Program-made: the position numbers and the translations under genes
From: Rostrohypoxylon terebratum
Taxonomy: Eukaryota; Ascomycota; Sordariomycetes; Xylariales; Hypoxylaceae
Assembly: GCA_022497145.1 (NCBI GenBank)
Contig: MU385887.1
Location: 62,001-126,000 of the forward strand
Direction: 5' to 3'
Length of the DNA stretch: 64,000 nt
The notes under the pieces: model-generated
What the model was told of the DNA's origin: nothing
Database searches by the model: none
Seen by the model: the letters and a program-made list of their open reading frames with translations, nothing else
In this document: one piece after another, positions 1 through 12,069 of the stretch
How positions within the stretch are numbered: position 1 is the first letter of the stretch
Layout of the letters: the number at the start of each line of letters is the position of its first letter

Positions 1-1407
1 GGCTCCCTTTGACTTCTTTCAATGTTTCACCTAAACTATTGCTTTGTATAAAGTTTGTGGCTGATGATCCGGCTGCCCAATGGATGAGATGATTTAGATT
101 TGATCCAACCGAATCACGCCTTCAACTTGTAAATCTTTAGTGGCGTTATTATGGGTGCATGAATACGATCTAATTTTCTACTTGGCTTTACTCCCAACCT
201 CCAATTCCCTATCTTCCCATGACTCGAATACCCATTCTTCACCTACCATGTAACGAGGTATAAGGTAGGTATGCTGCGCATGCCAAGCGGCTAGACGAGG
301 CTCGATATTGACCGTAGTTGAGGCCTTTTCTCCTGATCCTGACGCATGTACTTGACCGAAGCAACATTCGCGCAAATGGAGACGAAGCAAATCGCCATAG
401 AAGAGCATGGATGACCATACAAACTGCTCGGCCGAGAAACAGATTCATACCCTACAATGCCTCTCTATACCTTGACATAGTTTGTATGGCTCATAGTTGC
501 AGGAGCTGACAGGTAGGTACGTATTTTGCCACTGTTGAAAATAGAATGCATCACGAACTGCCCTGTTTCTGAGCAGTGTGTCTGCCCTCTCTACAACCCA
601 CCAATGCGATATGAATTGCGTCGGTTACCTGGGTAACTAGGTAGGTACCTAGATACACATCTTTTTTTAGTTGTACTATAGAACAACTGCCATTTTCGAT
701 GTGGCATTACACTCACGACGGACAATCTGCCTAGCTCCCGGACTTTCAATTCTGTAACTACCTAGGTACCCAGGTGGGCGGTGCTGCTTCAAGAGAGGGT
801 TACATGAGGTTGGAAGGTTGTAGCGAAATGTCAAAAAATCCTGTTGATGAATTGTTGTACACGCGCTTGGTCTTGACAGGAGTGTTGAAGACGAATTCCT
901 TGGTTGTAAGAATGGATGACGAAGGGCAGAGACATGAACCTCGGATCCAATGATTGTTTACCGCAAGGAGTTGACATACATACCTCCAATTTGGTGGGTG
1001 ACATTCGACTCGTGCTTACGAGAGATCTGGCAAGTCTAATTTATCTGGGATGTAGATAAGCAAGCTTCATTGCAGCTGACGACGAGCGGAACTTGATGAC
1101 TGCATACGCGGAGGCAGGCTGGATCTACAGCTATCCTTCAGAACCCGACACTCAGTGATTTAATTGAATTTGCTATTGAGCACTTAGGTTAGACTTGCTA
1201 TGATATTGCGGTATGTCGCTCATAGAACTTGAGGTCTATAGATAGGTACCTAACCATGAATTAATTCAGCGCTGATTCAGCAATTTTGTACTATCAAAAT
1301 CAAAGGCGAAAACATCTCTAAGTACCTAAGTAGTTATGACATACTTAGAGGTACAATACATCGTTGGTAGCTTCACCGCTGCGCTGCGTTCATCGCTATC
1401 TCGTATA

Positions 1408-1445
1408 CTTACCTACTAGGTAGGTGGGTAAGTAAGTAGGTATAT
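1408..1445. repeat. Cluster of TACCTAC / GTAGGTA words
   Basis: Consecutive copies of the 7-base word TACCTAC and its reverse complement, arranged head to head around CTAGGTAGGT. It is one of dozens of such clusters in the intergenic DNA of this window. The arrangement would let single strands fold into a hairpin. Confidence 0.75.
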
Positions 1446-1616
1446 ACGAGAACGTCTTAAAAATTAATCCTAGTATATAATAATTCAAAACGGACCTTGA
1501 GTTTTGCTTATATTGGACGGAAATAAGAGGTATTACTCCTGTATGTGTGGTTTGGTCGGCGTTGGCCTTGAATCTGACGATAACCCATATACCTACCTAT
1601 TTACTCGGCTAATACG

Positions 1617-1640
1617 TACCTAGGACCTAGGTCCTAGGTA
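1617..1640. repeat. 24-bp perfect palindrome built from CCTAGG
   Basis: Read base by base, positions 1617-1640 equal their own reverse complement over all 24 bases. The core is made of three CCTAGG hexamers separated by AC and GT. The same building block recurs at 7255-7273, 18170-18184, 29636-29661 and 46812-46838. Confidence 0.9.
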
Positions 1641-1779
1641 TGTTGATGACAATAGGGCGATTGATTTTCGTATCGTAGAAAGGACGACACGGGAAATCTT
1701 GGTGTTCATCATAGAAACCGGAAAGCTCGGGATCAGCCAGTCAACTTGCAACTAGGTGTTCAACTAGGTGTTGACAAGA

Positions 1780-3080
1780 AGTATGACCCGGAGTTGTAAA
1801 ATGCGAAACAAGTTGTGAGGTGCGGTGGTGGATTGGTCTCCGCAATCGTTAGGTATTCCGTGTTCGCCGTTTAAATACCCAATGGCGGGAGTTGGCGACC
1901 TCCCGGGCTCATTCTCGGAGCTGTGATACTTGATATAGGCCGACAGACCATCCCAATGAATAGGAAATTCGGGATAATCATCGCCTACATATATTATCGA
2001 ATTGTTAACACCTTGCCGACAAAAGAGGAAGTTTTTCCCCAACTTCATCGTTGAGTTTGTGGGTCAATTGGTGTGGGGACATAAGATCTTCCATTCTTCG
2101 GAACCCTGCCGAAGCCATAAGCAGCCAAACCGTTCTGGTGGAAGGGCGTATTTCCACAATGAGGCTCACCAGCGAATCTGGGAGCAGCCTGTGGCGGCTC
2201 AAAGAACCCAAGGCTCATGCGGTGCGCCAACCCGAATTGACCCAGAGCCGTGGATGGATTCACGACGCTTACCCTGTCTTCGGTAGTAGTGGAATCGCTA
2301 ATGGGGTTAGAGAATGCACATTCCCGCTGGTTTGAGTGGAAATTCTGAAAATCGTGGGAGAGACTTCCCCCTCCCGTCTTTAAAATGAATCCTCCCCAAA
2401 CCCCGCCGTGCGACTTCGTGCCTGATTAGGTATTTTATCAGAGTGCGGTAGATGAAAAAAAGGGCCCGTCCTACGAGGCAATAGGTTCTGTTTCGCATTC
2501 TTTCCGAAGAGAGGCAAGTTTTCAGGCTTGAGGGCAGCTGAAGGATCGTAAGAGGGGACAAACGTGTCAATCCAGACCGTCTTGAAAATTGCATGAGAAC
2601 TCCCCGAGACGTGTGATTGAGGTGATTGAGGCACTACACCGACTTGGGTGTCAATCAAGCCTATCAGCTCAATGAACGTAGCTGTGCCATATTTGTCGCC
2701 TCGCAGAATAATATTTGGGCGAGATGGGGCTATAATAAGATTCCTCCATGATCCGTCGGTAACATTACCTTAACTGATGTTCATATCTAGGTGCCGACGC
2801 TGCGCTGTGTTCGTGTCCGTCATAAATCGAGACGTGAGAGACTTTTGTCGGCTGAAGACCCGAATTCGGAAAGCAGCCGGTTCGGGCAAATAATGCGTGG
2901 AACTATTAAGGTAGCACAATTGTTGTCGGCTGTCGGAATTGGCGTTGTTGAATGCGATAGGCTGTAGACACCCTCGTACATCAAAAGTGCAGAATCACCA
3001 CACTGTGGAATAAACCCCCGCGTACCCCAGCCGGTGACCGCTAAGTTGAACATCAAGTAACGATCGCTATTCCTCATTCC
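1780..3080 (-). pseudogene. Decayed minus-strand gene of unknown family
   Basis: Four minus-strand segments in different frames read like pieces of one protein, in order from high to low coordinate. The first is about 3077-2823 (includes RNSDRYLMFNLAVTGWGTRG). The second is about 2765-2440 (includes IIAPSRPNIILRGDKYG and later FKTVWIDTFVPSYDP). The third is about 2290-2045 (includes GLAHRMSLGFFEPP and CGNTPFHQNGLAAYGFGRV). The fourth is about 2040-1800 (includes IIYVGDDYPEFPIHWDG). Stops and frame changes separate them, and no splice-site pairs join them cleanly, so I read this as a broken gene rather than a multi-exon one. I do not recognise the family. The alternative is chance open frames, but the low-redundancy aromatic and Gly/Pro-rich composition argues against that. 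The start and end are uncertain by a few hundred bases. Confidence 0.45.
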
Positions 3081-5486
3081 TCATAACTCAGAATTGAGAA
3101 GGATAAGGGGATAAGGACTGCGGACTGCGGACTGCAACGGCGGCCAGGTCTGAGTGTGTCTAACAGCACTCATACCACTCATACCACGCATACCACGCAT
3201 ACAACCTGTCTCTGTTTAATGATAGATACCTAGGTATTGTTGGATCTCCAGAAAACGGAGGGCGTCAGATGAGAAAGGCCGCGCTAATGCGAACAATCCG
3301 TAGCGTTCGTAGCTGACTTTACTCTTGACCGGTGACCGGTGAGCCGCGATAGCTTGCAATGAAGGAGTGGAGGAGTAGATCATAGCCTAGACAAAGTCCA
3401 GAGTCCAGAGTCTAGACTTCAGACATTCTGACATTCTGACATTCTGGACTCATCAGGTCTATCCGTCACGGAATAACTCGGCGGATCGTAAGACCTTCTT
3501 TGAATGAATGTGTATTCTTTTCACAATTGACTTATCATCACTGTAATTCGCCGTAATACATGGCCAGGTGAATTGGTGGACAATGATATGTATAAAGCCT
3601 GGTATGAATTAAATATTAGGTGAAGTGTACGAAGTAAAAGGATTGATTGATCATTTGAATGTACTTGTAGTCTTGTACTAAGTATTACCTACCTAGTCCA
3701 AGGTTTAAATTTCAAGGTTTATTCGTATTTCCGATGGTTCTGCCGAGATTCTCTAGCGTTTAAAGTGTGTACCGGTACCTGAATAGCTTTCAATTCAATA
3801 AACAGGGTAGATTACTAAGAACCGGAATGGTTTATTGCATGCTGCATAATCGTATCTCCTATCTTAAGACTTAAAGTCTTATGTACATACATACAAGCAG
3901 TTGGCTGTCTCGCAGTTCAAAGTTTTTTTAATGGTTTAGGTTAATGTTCTCTCACTCAATCACATTTTCATCATCATATTCCATCACCAAAAGGAAAAAA
4001 ATCAGTTTGGCATCTCAGTACTCTTCCTTACCTAATAAACCTAATGAGGTGCTGGCCTTCATCTGAATAATCCGAAAGTTCTTGGTTCCACTGCATGCTA
4101 CTTGTTTACCGACGTAGTATGTCTTTCGGAGACTTGTTAGGTCTGTCCACTACTCGTCCATTGTTCGCTGCTCAGGTGTCCTCACTGCCTGGTCCTGCCC
4201 GGCTCAGATCGAATAGCGACTCACCGGCATCCCGATAACACAAGGGAATCTCAATAAACAGGCCTAAGCTTAAGGAACTGCTGGATAAAATGTTACACAG
4301 GTATATAAATACGTACCTACAAGGTAGGTAGATGCGTTACTCTTGAAACGTGATTGGAATCCAACTAGACAAATCTCATCAACATACATCACCCCACTCC
4401 CATCTCCCTGTCTCCCTGTCTCCCTGGGAGTCTGACAGTCTTGGAGGTCTCATCCAAGGAGAAACGATCTCTTTCGGAATAATTTGCCAGCTCCAAACGT
4501 CCTTCTCAGGGTCTCACACGCGCCGACTAAGTGAGAAATTTATACCTTGGTGAGAGACGCGAGATGAAATACAAGCCCATCTTGTGCACAATACGAAGCA
4601 GCCACCGAAAGAAAGGTTTGCGCCACTAGCCCTACCCGTCTGTTGAGGTACCATTCTCATACAGAGCTTTTAAAATGGCAAGGGAGAAGAAATTCCCCAT
4701 TTGGGTATCCCTTAGGGTTGGCAATGCCTTCGAAGCTTGAAACCCATTCAAGCGAATGACCTTCGGGGTTCACATCGGTCCCGACCCGCCCATATTGGCA
4801 GATTGGTTGAATAGCAGGGTTACTATCCCTAAGAACGCTGACCAATCAGAATTACGCAGGTATTTGCATATTACACGTACTTCAGCTCTGCGACTCCAGT
4901 ACCAGCGCAACCAGCGCGCCCAGATGCGGGCAACACTAGAGCATGGTGAGGTCAGATCCCTCGATGAATATGACAGTGGGACATGTCTGGTGGCACGAAA
5001 AGAATCCGTCGATTGCCTTGCTAATCATCAGAGCAATAAGATTGCTAAAAATGGATTAGAGAACCAGGCATTGCCGTGCCATCCAGATCATGCACACACA
5101 AACTACCCGAGCACCGAATTCGTGTCTTAGAAAGCTTAGGAAGAGGCTCTAGCACTAAGCAAGATGCGAAGTACGGGTTGCAACCTGGAAAGCTTTAGCG
5201 ATTGTATTGATCTACCCACACGGTGAGCTCCGAAAGGGATGCGAGTCTGGAAGAATTTTCGGGGAACACGGAGAGAACAAAACGCACCATTCTGGTAAAA
5301 AAAATTTTGTTAAAAATTCCCGGAACCAGGAAAGACTCTAACTAATTTGCTATTCTTCCACTATGTGTTGACTGCTTCAGCACCTATGCAAGTCCTGTAA
5401 CGTGTTAAGGGGGGTTGGATCCCAGCCCAAGACGCATGGTAAGCATTTACCCCTCGAGAGACAGAAAAGCAAAAGCTACAGGCTCT

Positions 5487-5576
5487 CTACCTACTAGGTA
5501 GGTACGAATGCATACCTAACCATAACACCAATGGAGCTACCTACGGTCCTACCTGCCTACCTGTGTACCTACCTAT
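5487..5576. repeat. Cluster of TACCTAC words
   Basis: A 90-bp stretch with about eight copies of CTACCTA/TAGGTAG and close variants (ACCTGCC, ACCTGTG), in both orientations. It belongs to the dispersed family seen across the window. Confidence 0.7.
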
Positions 5577-6685
5577 GCTTTACCGCAGCACGAGACGACA
5601 CACAACAGGAATTCCGAGGTGGATATACGTATTGATAATACATTAATGAGTTGAGGTCACCACCCTGGCTGCCTGGTTACCGTGATTGCGGGGGTTTCCT
5701 TAATCGAAACATAACCAAAAAACGACTGGTGCTGGTTCGCACGCACCGACGCCTTGTATCTTCTGCTATACATACATAGTATCGCACGCACACGGTACAG
5801 CTGCACTAGCCTCCAACGACGGGGTGCAACCTATGTCCAGGGAAGTTCCCTGCAAAAACGGCACACGCAAGCATTTATTGGGACAAGTGATCGAACCTAG
5901 CAGATCGCTCCGATGACATTCAATGACAGACAGGTTCAGACAATGCATAGAGGAGTGAACACGCTCCTGTCGTTTCCCTTCAGCCCCCCTTTCGACGTCA
6001 CGAGCCCAAGCGGCCCGCTATATTTTAGACCGTCAATATCGTCTAGATGTCACCGATGAGGCTCTTTCGGCATGGCAATCCCACCCTATGCCAGGAATAA
6101 TACATGCTTTCTTCATACACCCACGCACCTACGCACATGTCCGTAATTCTATAAGATCATCTGGCGCCGAGAGTGGCTTGCATTGACACCATCCAAACCG
6201 CGCCCAAATCTGATGCCACGCAGTCTGCAGCAATGCCAGCAGAGCACACTGCATTGCCAGGTATACTTGCAGCCCGCCCGATCGATGTTAGGGAAGAGTA
6301 CAGAATATCTCAACCTGGATTGTTCTTTGCCATTGTCTTCATCCATCACTATGAGCATTGCCACTTCGTGCAGTTGAACCTTCAACACTACCTACCTAGT
6401 ACCTATATAGGTACCTTAGGTACCTTAGGTACGTAAGGGTTATTGTCTCCTACAACACGCGAGCGGCACTAAAGAGTGAGTAGTACAAAACAATCAAGTG
6501 AGATTCTCACTAAGCCGCTAGAACTGCCGACCATTCATATGGAAGTGCAATCTCTATATCTTGAGATCTATATAACCCGGGACGATGGGATGACTAGATC
6601 GACTACCGCGTAAGGAGATAGGTAGGTAGCATTTAACTCCAAAGTCACAGCAGCCTCATAAACTTTATTCTCGCTTTCCGCGCGC

Positions 6686-6722
6686 GTAAAAGTGGTAAAA
6701 GTGGTAAAAGTGGTAAAAGTAG
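6686..6722. repeat. 9-bp tandem repeat GTGGTAAAA
   Basis: Three perfect copies of GTGGTAAAA are preceded by a partial copy (GTAAAA) and followed by a variant (GTAGTACGG). The array follows a GC-rich CGCGCGC step. Confidence 0.85.
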
Positions 6723-7023
6723 TACGGATCATGAATTGGAAGCTAAGAAGTGAAGCTAGCCATATCGGACTATCTCATACATACAATGACATAAAGCATA
6801 CAATACAATACAATACAATACACCCAATATATCCAACACCTGGCATCGCCGTCTTTGAAGATTGATATGGACGCCAAGACAATAAGTTTGAAGGAGCTGA
6901 GCATTTTGAAATTTGACATTCATACCTACCTAATGTACCTAGGTCCTAAGTAAATACGTTCCAATAGTTTCTCACTTTGATATGTAGGTAACTTTTCTAC
7001 CTGCCGGCATTCTAACCTACATC

Positions 7024-7065
7024 CATACTACATACTACATACTACATACTACATACTACATACTA
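7024..7065. repeat. 7-bp tandem repeat CATACTA, six copies
   Basis: Six exact copies of CATACTA in direct head-to-tail order, ending in CGTAG. It is an ordinary minisatellite-like array without spacers. Confidence 0.9.
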
Positions 7066-7816
7066 CGTAGACTAGGTACATAGTAGTATACACCAACTTC
7101 ACGATACTCGCACTGACAAATCCTCGCGCATTTCGACAGCGGTAAGCTTATGTGTGTAACCTGACTGATTGCATACTATGTACAGGTAGGCACATGTACA
7201 CAGTAGAAGATCTTTTCGATGGAAATAACAACCTGGAGAACTTCGAACTATGTAAGTACCTAGGTCCTAGGTAATGATAAGCGACGCTATCCATAATGCT
7301 GATAATTATCCCCCCTTTCCAATCTCCTTCTAGGTGTGGTCCCCGCAGGAGAAAATTGAGATTCAAAACAGGATCGACCGGACGTACACAGTACTTCATC
7401 GATACCTGCCTGCGTGGTAGACACATGTTGTAATTATATTTTAGACCTATTTGCCCTAGCCCGGGCCGGTGAGAAATAAAGAAAGCACGCGAAGCCTACT
7501 AGGCCTACCACGTTAACAGAAGACCCTAGTCGCAGACACACGCCGAGCGAGATCAGAGGATTCATCCCTGTCGCGGAATGCATTAGCGCAAAGAACGGGG
7601 ACAGGGAGTTGCGGAAAGGTTTACCATACCCCTGTCCATCAATTAGAACATTGAACCCCAAATTTAATCCCCATCGCATCCTGGGAGCTGAGCTTTTTCA
7701 GGTCCTCTTAGTGTTCAGCCGTATTTCCCGTAAGCACACAAGTATCTTTCAGATTACTGAGTTTAGAAGGTATAATAAGGCACCTGGAGCACCGGTGAAA
7801 ACGGGGGGTTATTTTG

Positions 7817-7840
7817 AAAAAAAAAAAAAAAAAAAAAAAA
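7817..7840. repeat. Run of 24 A
   Basis: Uninterrupted poly(A) followed by CAATAAAACA. This could be the tail of a reverse-transcribed insertion, but no coding sequence of a retroelement and no flanking target duplication is evident upstream. Slippage at a mononucleotide run explains it equally well. Confidence 0.9.
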
Positions 7841-10626
7841 CAATAAAACATTTATCCCGTGTCTCTAGCTGAGCTAGGAAACGCGGGAAATCGGATGACT
7901 TGTCGAGAGAATTGGGTCTGCATATCTCAAGTAACTATCTAATACTTTTCCAAACACATCCATGCCTAAGTCTTGGGTACCGTGTCTGCTACCTCGTACG
8001 CAGTAATTGCCCGCATCTATATGTATGTAGGTATGGTATGGTATGTAGTAGCAACACCAGACTTGAATAGCGGTAACAAGGGTTTTGCCTCGATATTTAT
8101 ATACCACCTAGCACATAACTTCGTAATGACCCAAATGCCTAAACCAGGTAGAAGGACTAATAAATTAATCGTAATATAGCGCATCAACGACAACCCAGGC
8201 AACAAGAGGTTCCCGGGATCTTGGGTGCATGGAGCTTTTAGAGGGGCGGAGAGCGGGTGCTAAGTTTGAAATCGCAGAGTTCGAACAGGGGAGCCAGGTT
8301 ACAATGTTCCATGTTACAAGGTTCTAGCCTGTAATGTCTTTCCCTATGCAGCAGTGTATGTACGGTACATGAATCTAAGAAAATACCTACTAGTACTTGC
8401 ATAGGTAAGTGCATTTCTTAGCCGTGTTTTTCCCCTTGAACCCTTCACTTGAATTTGAACATCCTCCTTTCATTATTTTGGTAAAGGAACATTGACCCTA
8501 GAGGACACAATATTTTCAGAGACACGGTACACATTTCTTTTTCTATTATTTCTCTACATTTCTTCTCTACCTCCTGCTCAATGCTCTCACCAATGTCTGT
8601 AACCTTCTCTCTCCCTCTCCCCATTAGTAACTGAACTTCACTCTCTTCATTCCCGTTAGGATCACTCCTGGGGACTTGCCGATTACATACATATATCCAT
8701 GGATGTATATAAGGTATGTCATGTATGTAAGTACCAGGTAGATACACGCATAAGCAACCAGTTTCTCTGCGTCGAGATGTCCTATCCTAGCTAGTATTAG
8801 AAGTCGAGATCCCACATCACCACAAAACCGCCTAGATTTCGGCATTGATACTAGCATTGTGCATATGCGTTGGTAATCTACTACAGTAGGCCATCTAGGT
8901 TATCTGGGTAGCAAGGCCGATTACTCCTTCAACCCACGTGCTTAGTGCTTTGGTTTAGGTACTTAGTACCTGCCCCAGATCAGGCAAGCCACTATTATCC
9001 GTTCAATGTTGTCAACGAACGCTTCGTTATCCCTCTGGCGGCTTCTTAAACGGTCGACTAAAACAGGTCCGAAAAGTCGAACCAGCAACTTACTATTTTT
9101 GAGCAACATGAAGTTGAGAACATTCATCATACGAGAAGATCTAAACCTTGAATATTTGAAATCCCCCTCATGTTAGTCAAGAACACTGAACAAACTAAAC
9201 TGCTTGCGTACATACTTCCGTGTGTACAATGTACGTAATGTGTTGTATCCATAGTCGTATGTAATGCCTAGTGGTAGTCTTCAGGTATGTAGAGGTACTT
9301 ATCGACCTCCTATGACGAAAGGTAGGTTTCCACTTTCCACTTAACGCTCTCCAGTACAAGGTATCTGGATGGAAGAATTTACCGTGGTTAGGTACAGTAG
9401 GTAGTAAGGACTCAGAAACTGACATAGGTACGTACTAGGTATTCTAAACCCACGCGCCTCTTTCCGCCCTTCTTCGCCTTCATGCCCCTCTACCAGCTTT
9501 ACACCCTTAAAGTGCATATCTAGTAATTATATGCACTCCAGTAGCACCTTCAGCCCATCAAGCTAGTCCAGGGTAATGGGTTAATACATTCAATGTTATA
9601 CGTACCTCTAACAGACCCCCCCGGTCACTGCTGCCATTTCTTAACTTACTACACCATAAGATCCTTTCTCGCTAGAAATAAATAAAATGTTAGAGACTTA
9701 TAAAAAAAAAACTAACTTTAGCCCCAACCAGAAAAACCACATATAGTACGAGAGGAGATAATCCATAAAGGGCCAGCCGAAAAGGAAAAGTCAAATCAGG
9801 ATCAAAATCAAAATCAAAATCGATAAAAAAAAAAAAGACCTTCGTCCTCCCCTCTTCCTCTCCTCAAGAAGCTAAAAGCCGGCCTGGGAACTGTTACCTC
9901 TTCCTAAGCAAGGATTCGACCAATTCATCCAATAGAGTACCTATAGGTATATAACTCTAAGGGCGCCTCTCGGCAGCCATTTCTATGATCGACGTCTCCA
10001 CTTCTAACCTTCCCATCCAAGCTGGCGCGAGCTTATTTACCTATCAAAAGGACCTCTTCCTCCTCTGCTACCATTTTCACCTGAGGTAGTCCAACCTTAT
10101 ATCTCGGCTTTATTACTCCCTTCTCTTCCCAACCTTCAGTAGGTAGTGACTGCCAGAAAGTTGGTCTGGGGTTTCCTTCCCCAAACCATAACATTTGACG
10201 GCAGTGGCGCTTCAGTTCCCCTGCACGGCAAACCCTATCGCCGAGACAGCACGACCCAGTATTGATTCAACCGGTGACTTCTTCACCACGACACTACGCG
10301 ACTGCTGTTATTACTACCCGGCGTCGAACGTGAAGGCGAACCTAATCATCTATTATTTCTAATCGTATGGTAATTTCACTAGCTCTTGGCTCTTGAGCAT
10401 CACCTGCCAAATCTCCCAAAACCAAAACTTCATCTACGCATCTACGACTCTCGACCTAACTGCGATAAGCTCTACTGGCTCCTAATTATTCTAATTATTT
10501 CGAAAATTAAGTTACAGTTTCGGAAATAGAGATAGCTATTAAGTTTCAACCTTCTACCGAAGCTGCCAGATGCGTTGGAAGGCCAACATCTTCTATCTTA
10601 GTTCCCAAATTCGCCATCTATAAAGC

Positions 10627-12069
10627 ATGGAAGCCGTCTCGACCAGCTTTTCTTCTCGTAGAACAGCAACGCACGCACTTCCTCATTTTCATCTCCCAAC
10701 TCCAACGTCTCTACTAGATTTAGGAGTAAACAGTATGAGTCCAGATTCTAATTATAATTCCCCCGGCCCATCCCCGCCACCTTATCCGCCATCCTCTCCT
10801 CCTCCTCCTCCTCCTCCTCTCACTAGCAATGTCCCTCCTAACAGCCCGGCCAAGCCTGACCCAGAAGAGAAGGAAAATCAACCAGTCCCTCCCGTCGTCG
10901 AACAATACATTAGCTTGAATTTTCTAACTCGCTCGTCAGGAGTGCCTAGTAGTGACTCCCAAAGCCCTTCGTCGGGAATCTACAGCTTCAATTCTCAGAA
11001 TTCTTCTCCAGCAAGTCAAGTTTACAGCCCTCAAACTAGCAGCTGGTCACCTGGGCCGGTATCTACGCAGTACACGCAAAGTTTGATGAGCCAGGGAAGT
11101 CTGATGCAGCCAAACTACGGCCGTTCCTCAATCTATTCGTCCGCTAGCTCCGCGTACCCTCGAAGTTCGCAATCCCCGGCAGACGGCCTGCCGCCCCCAT
11201 TCGAAAGTAGTTCTCCAGCATATTCCCTTCCAGTTCCAGGGAGCGGAGTCGGCCACTCCAGTCTCCTTTCCCAACCTTCAAATCAACATCCACTACAGAA
11301 TCCGATGATGAGCAGCCATTCTCAAGGATCCCACCCCCCTACTCCCTCGACAGCTGCAGCTTCAGACACTTACGCGCGGCCTCCACCAGGTCCTAGCTAT
11401 TACTCGACACCATCTACGTCGACAGCTCACCAATCTAGCTTTCCCTCTTTTGCGCCTGCTCATACTTCTCAACCGCATACGTCCCCAACAACAGCAGGGG
11501 CTCTACCAAGAAGCCTTCCATCGCACCATTCTCCGATGCAACCACCCCATTATCCACAATACACGTATTCGGGAGGTCCCGTCTTATCAAATATGTCGAA
11601 CCCCGGGGGGCGTATGCACATTGTGGGTTCCATATTAACGGGGCATCACCAATATCACCACGGAGGGCAGATGATGGGAGCGCATCCTATATACTCTAAC
11701 CAGACATCTCAGCAACAAGACCGCCCTTTTAAGTGCGACGAGTGTACCCAACAATTTAATCGTAACCACGATCTGAAGAGGCATAAGAGGATCCATTTAG
11801 CAATCAAACCATTTCCCTGTACCTTTTGCGACAAGAGCTTCTCGAGGAAAGATGCCTTGAAGGTTGGTGAAATCCCTATACTACCTTTTGCTTTTTCCGA
11901 ACTGGCTGTAGATCATGCTAACACCTAACAGAGGCATAGACTTGTCAAGGGATGTGGAAATGGAAAAGATTCACCAGGTGAAGGGATGGACAAAACTCCG
12001 CTAGATGATTCGAATGTCGGTTCGATTGGTCCATCGGGCCCTAACTTGATTAAGGAGGAACCGTCATAA
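10627..12069 (+). CDS. C2H2 zinc-finger transcription factor
   Basis: A 457-aa protein encoded by exons 10627-11862 and 11932-12069. The 69-bp intron (GTTGGT..AACAG, branch GCTAACA) falls inside the second finger, between Lys412 and Arg413. Splicing restores KRHRLVKGCG and a C-terminus ending in KEEPS. Finger 1 is C370-x2-C373-x12-H386-x3-H390. Finger 2 is C398-x2-C401-x12-H414-x5-C420, a C2HC form. The linker LAIKPFP is close to the classical one. Residues 1-365 are a low-complexity Pro/Ser/Tyr/Gln region typical of fungal activation domains, with a CTC-repeat-encoded proline run near residues 53-65. The finger signature RNHDLKRHK..SRKDALKRH..KGC resembles Ace2/Swi5-type factors, often annotated in fungi as metallothionein expression activators. 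That target is not shown here. It is predicted to be nuclear. The start has no competing upstream ATG in frame that I can see. Confidence 0.9.

Larger units (their letters stand above)
1..1779. other. Intergenic region, no supported gene
   Basis: I see no gene here that I can support. The short open frames on both strands lack splice sites, domains or composition that would mark them as coding. The stretch carries several copies of the dispersed TACCTA/CCTAGG words (around 640-655, 760-775, 1408-1445) and one perfect palindrome, described separately. A 76-codon minus-strand frame at 178-408 looks faintly protein-like but matches nothing I know. Confidence 0.6.
3081..10626. other. 7.5-kb gene-poor region with simple repeats
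   Basis: No supported gene. The region holds many short tandem repeats: ACTGCGG units near 3118-3136, CATACCACTCATACCACGC near 3167-3205, GACATTCT units near 3421-3445, GTGGTAAAA at 6686-6722, ACAAT units near 6800-6822, CATACTA at 7024-7065 and a run of 24 A at 7817-7840. Dispersed TACCTA words are spread throughout. Overlapping frames on both strands at 4657-5130 look weakly protein-like but unidentified. The last kilobase (about 9650-10626) is rich in C and T and probably contains the promoter and leader of the zinc-finger gene that follows. Confidence 0.55.

Noticed and set aside
7024..7065. Regular short repeats resembling a CRISPR array
   Set aside because: The units are 7 bp with no spacers, and the DNA is eukaryotic; it is a simple tandem repeat.
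7817..7840. Poly(A) tail of a retroposed gene or non-LTR element
   Set aside because: No coding remnant upstream and no target-site duplication is visible.
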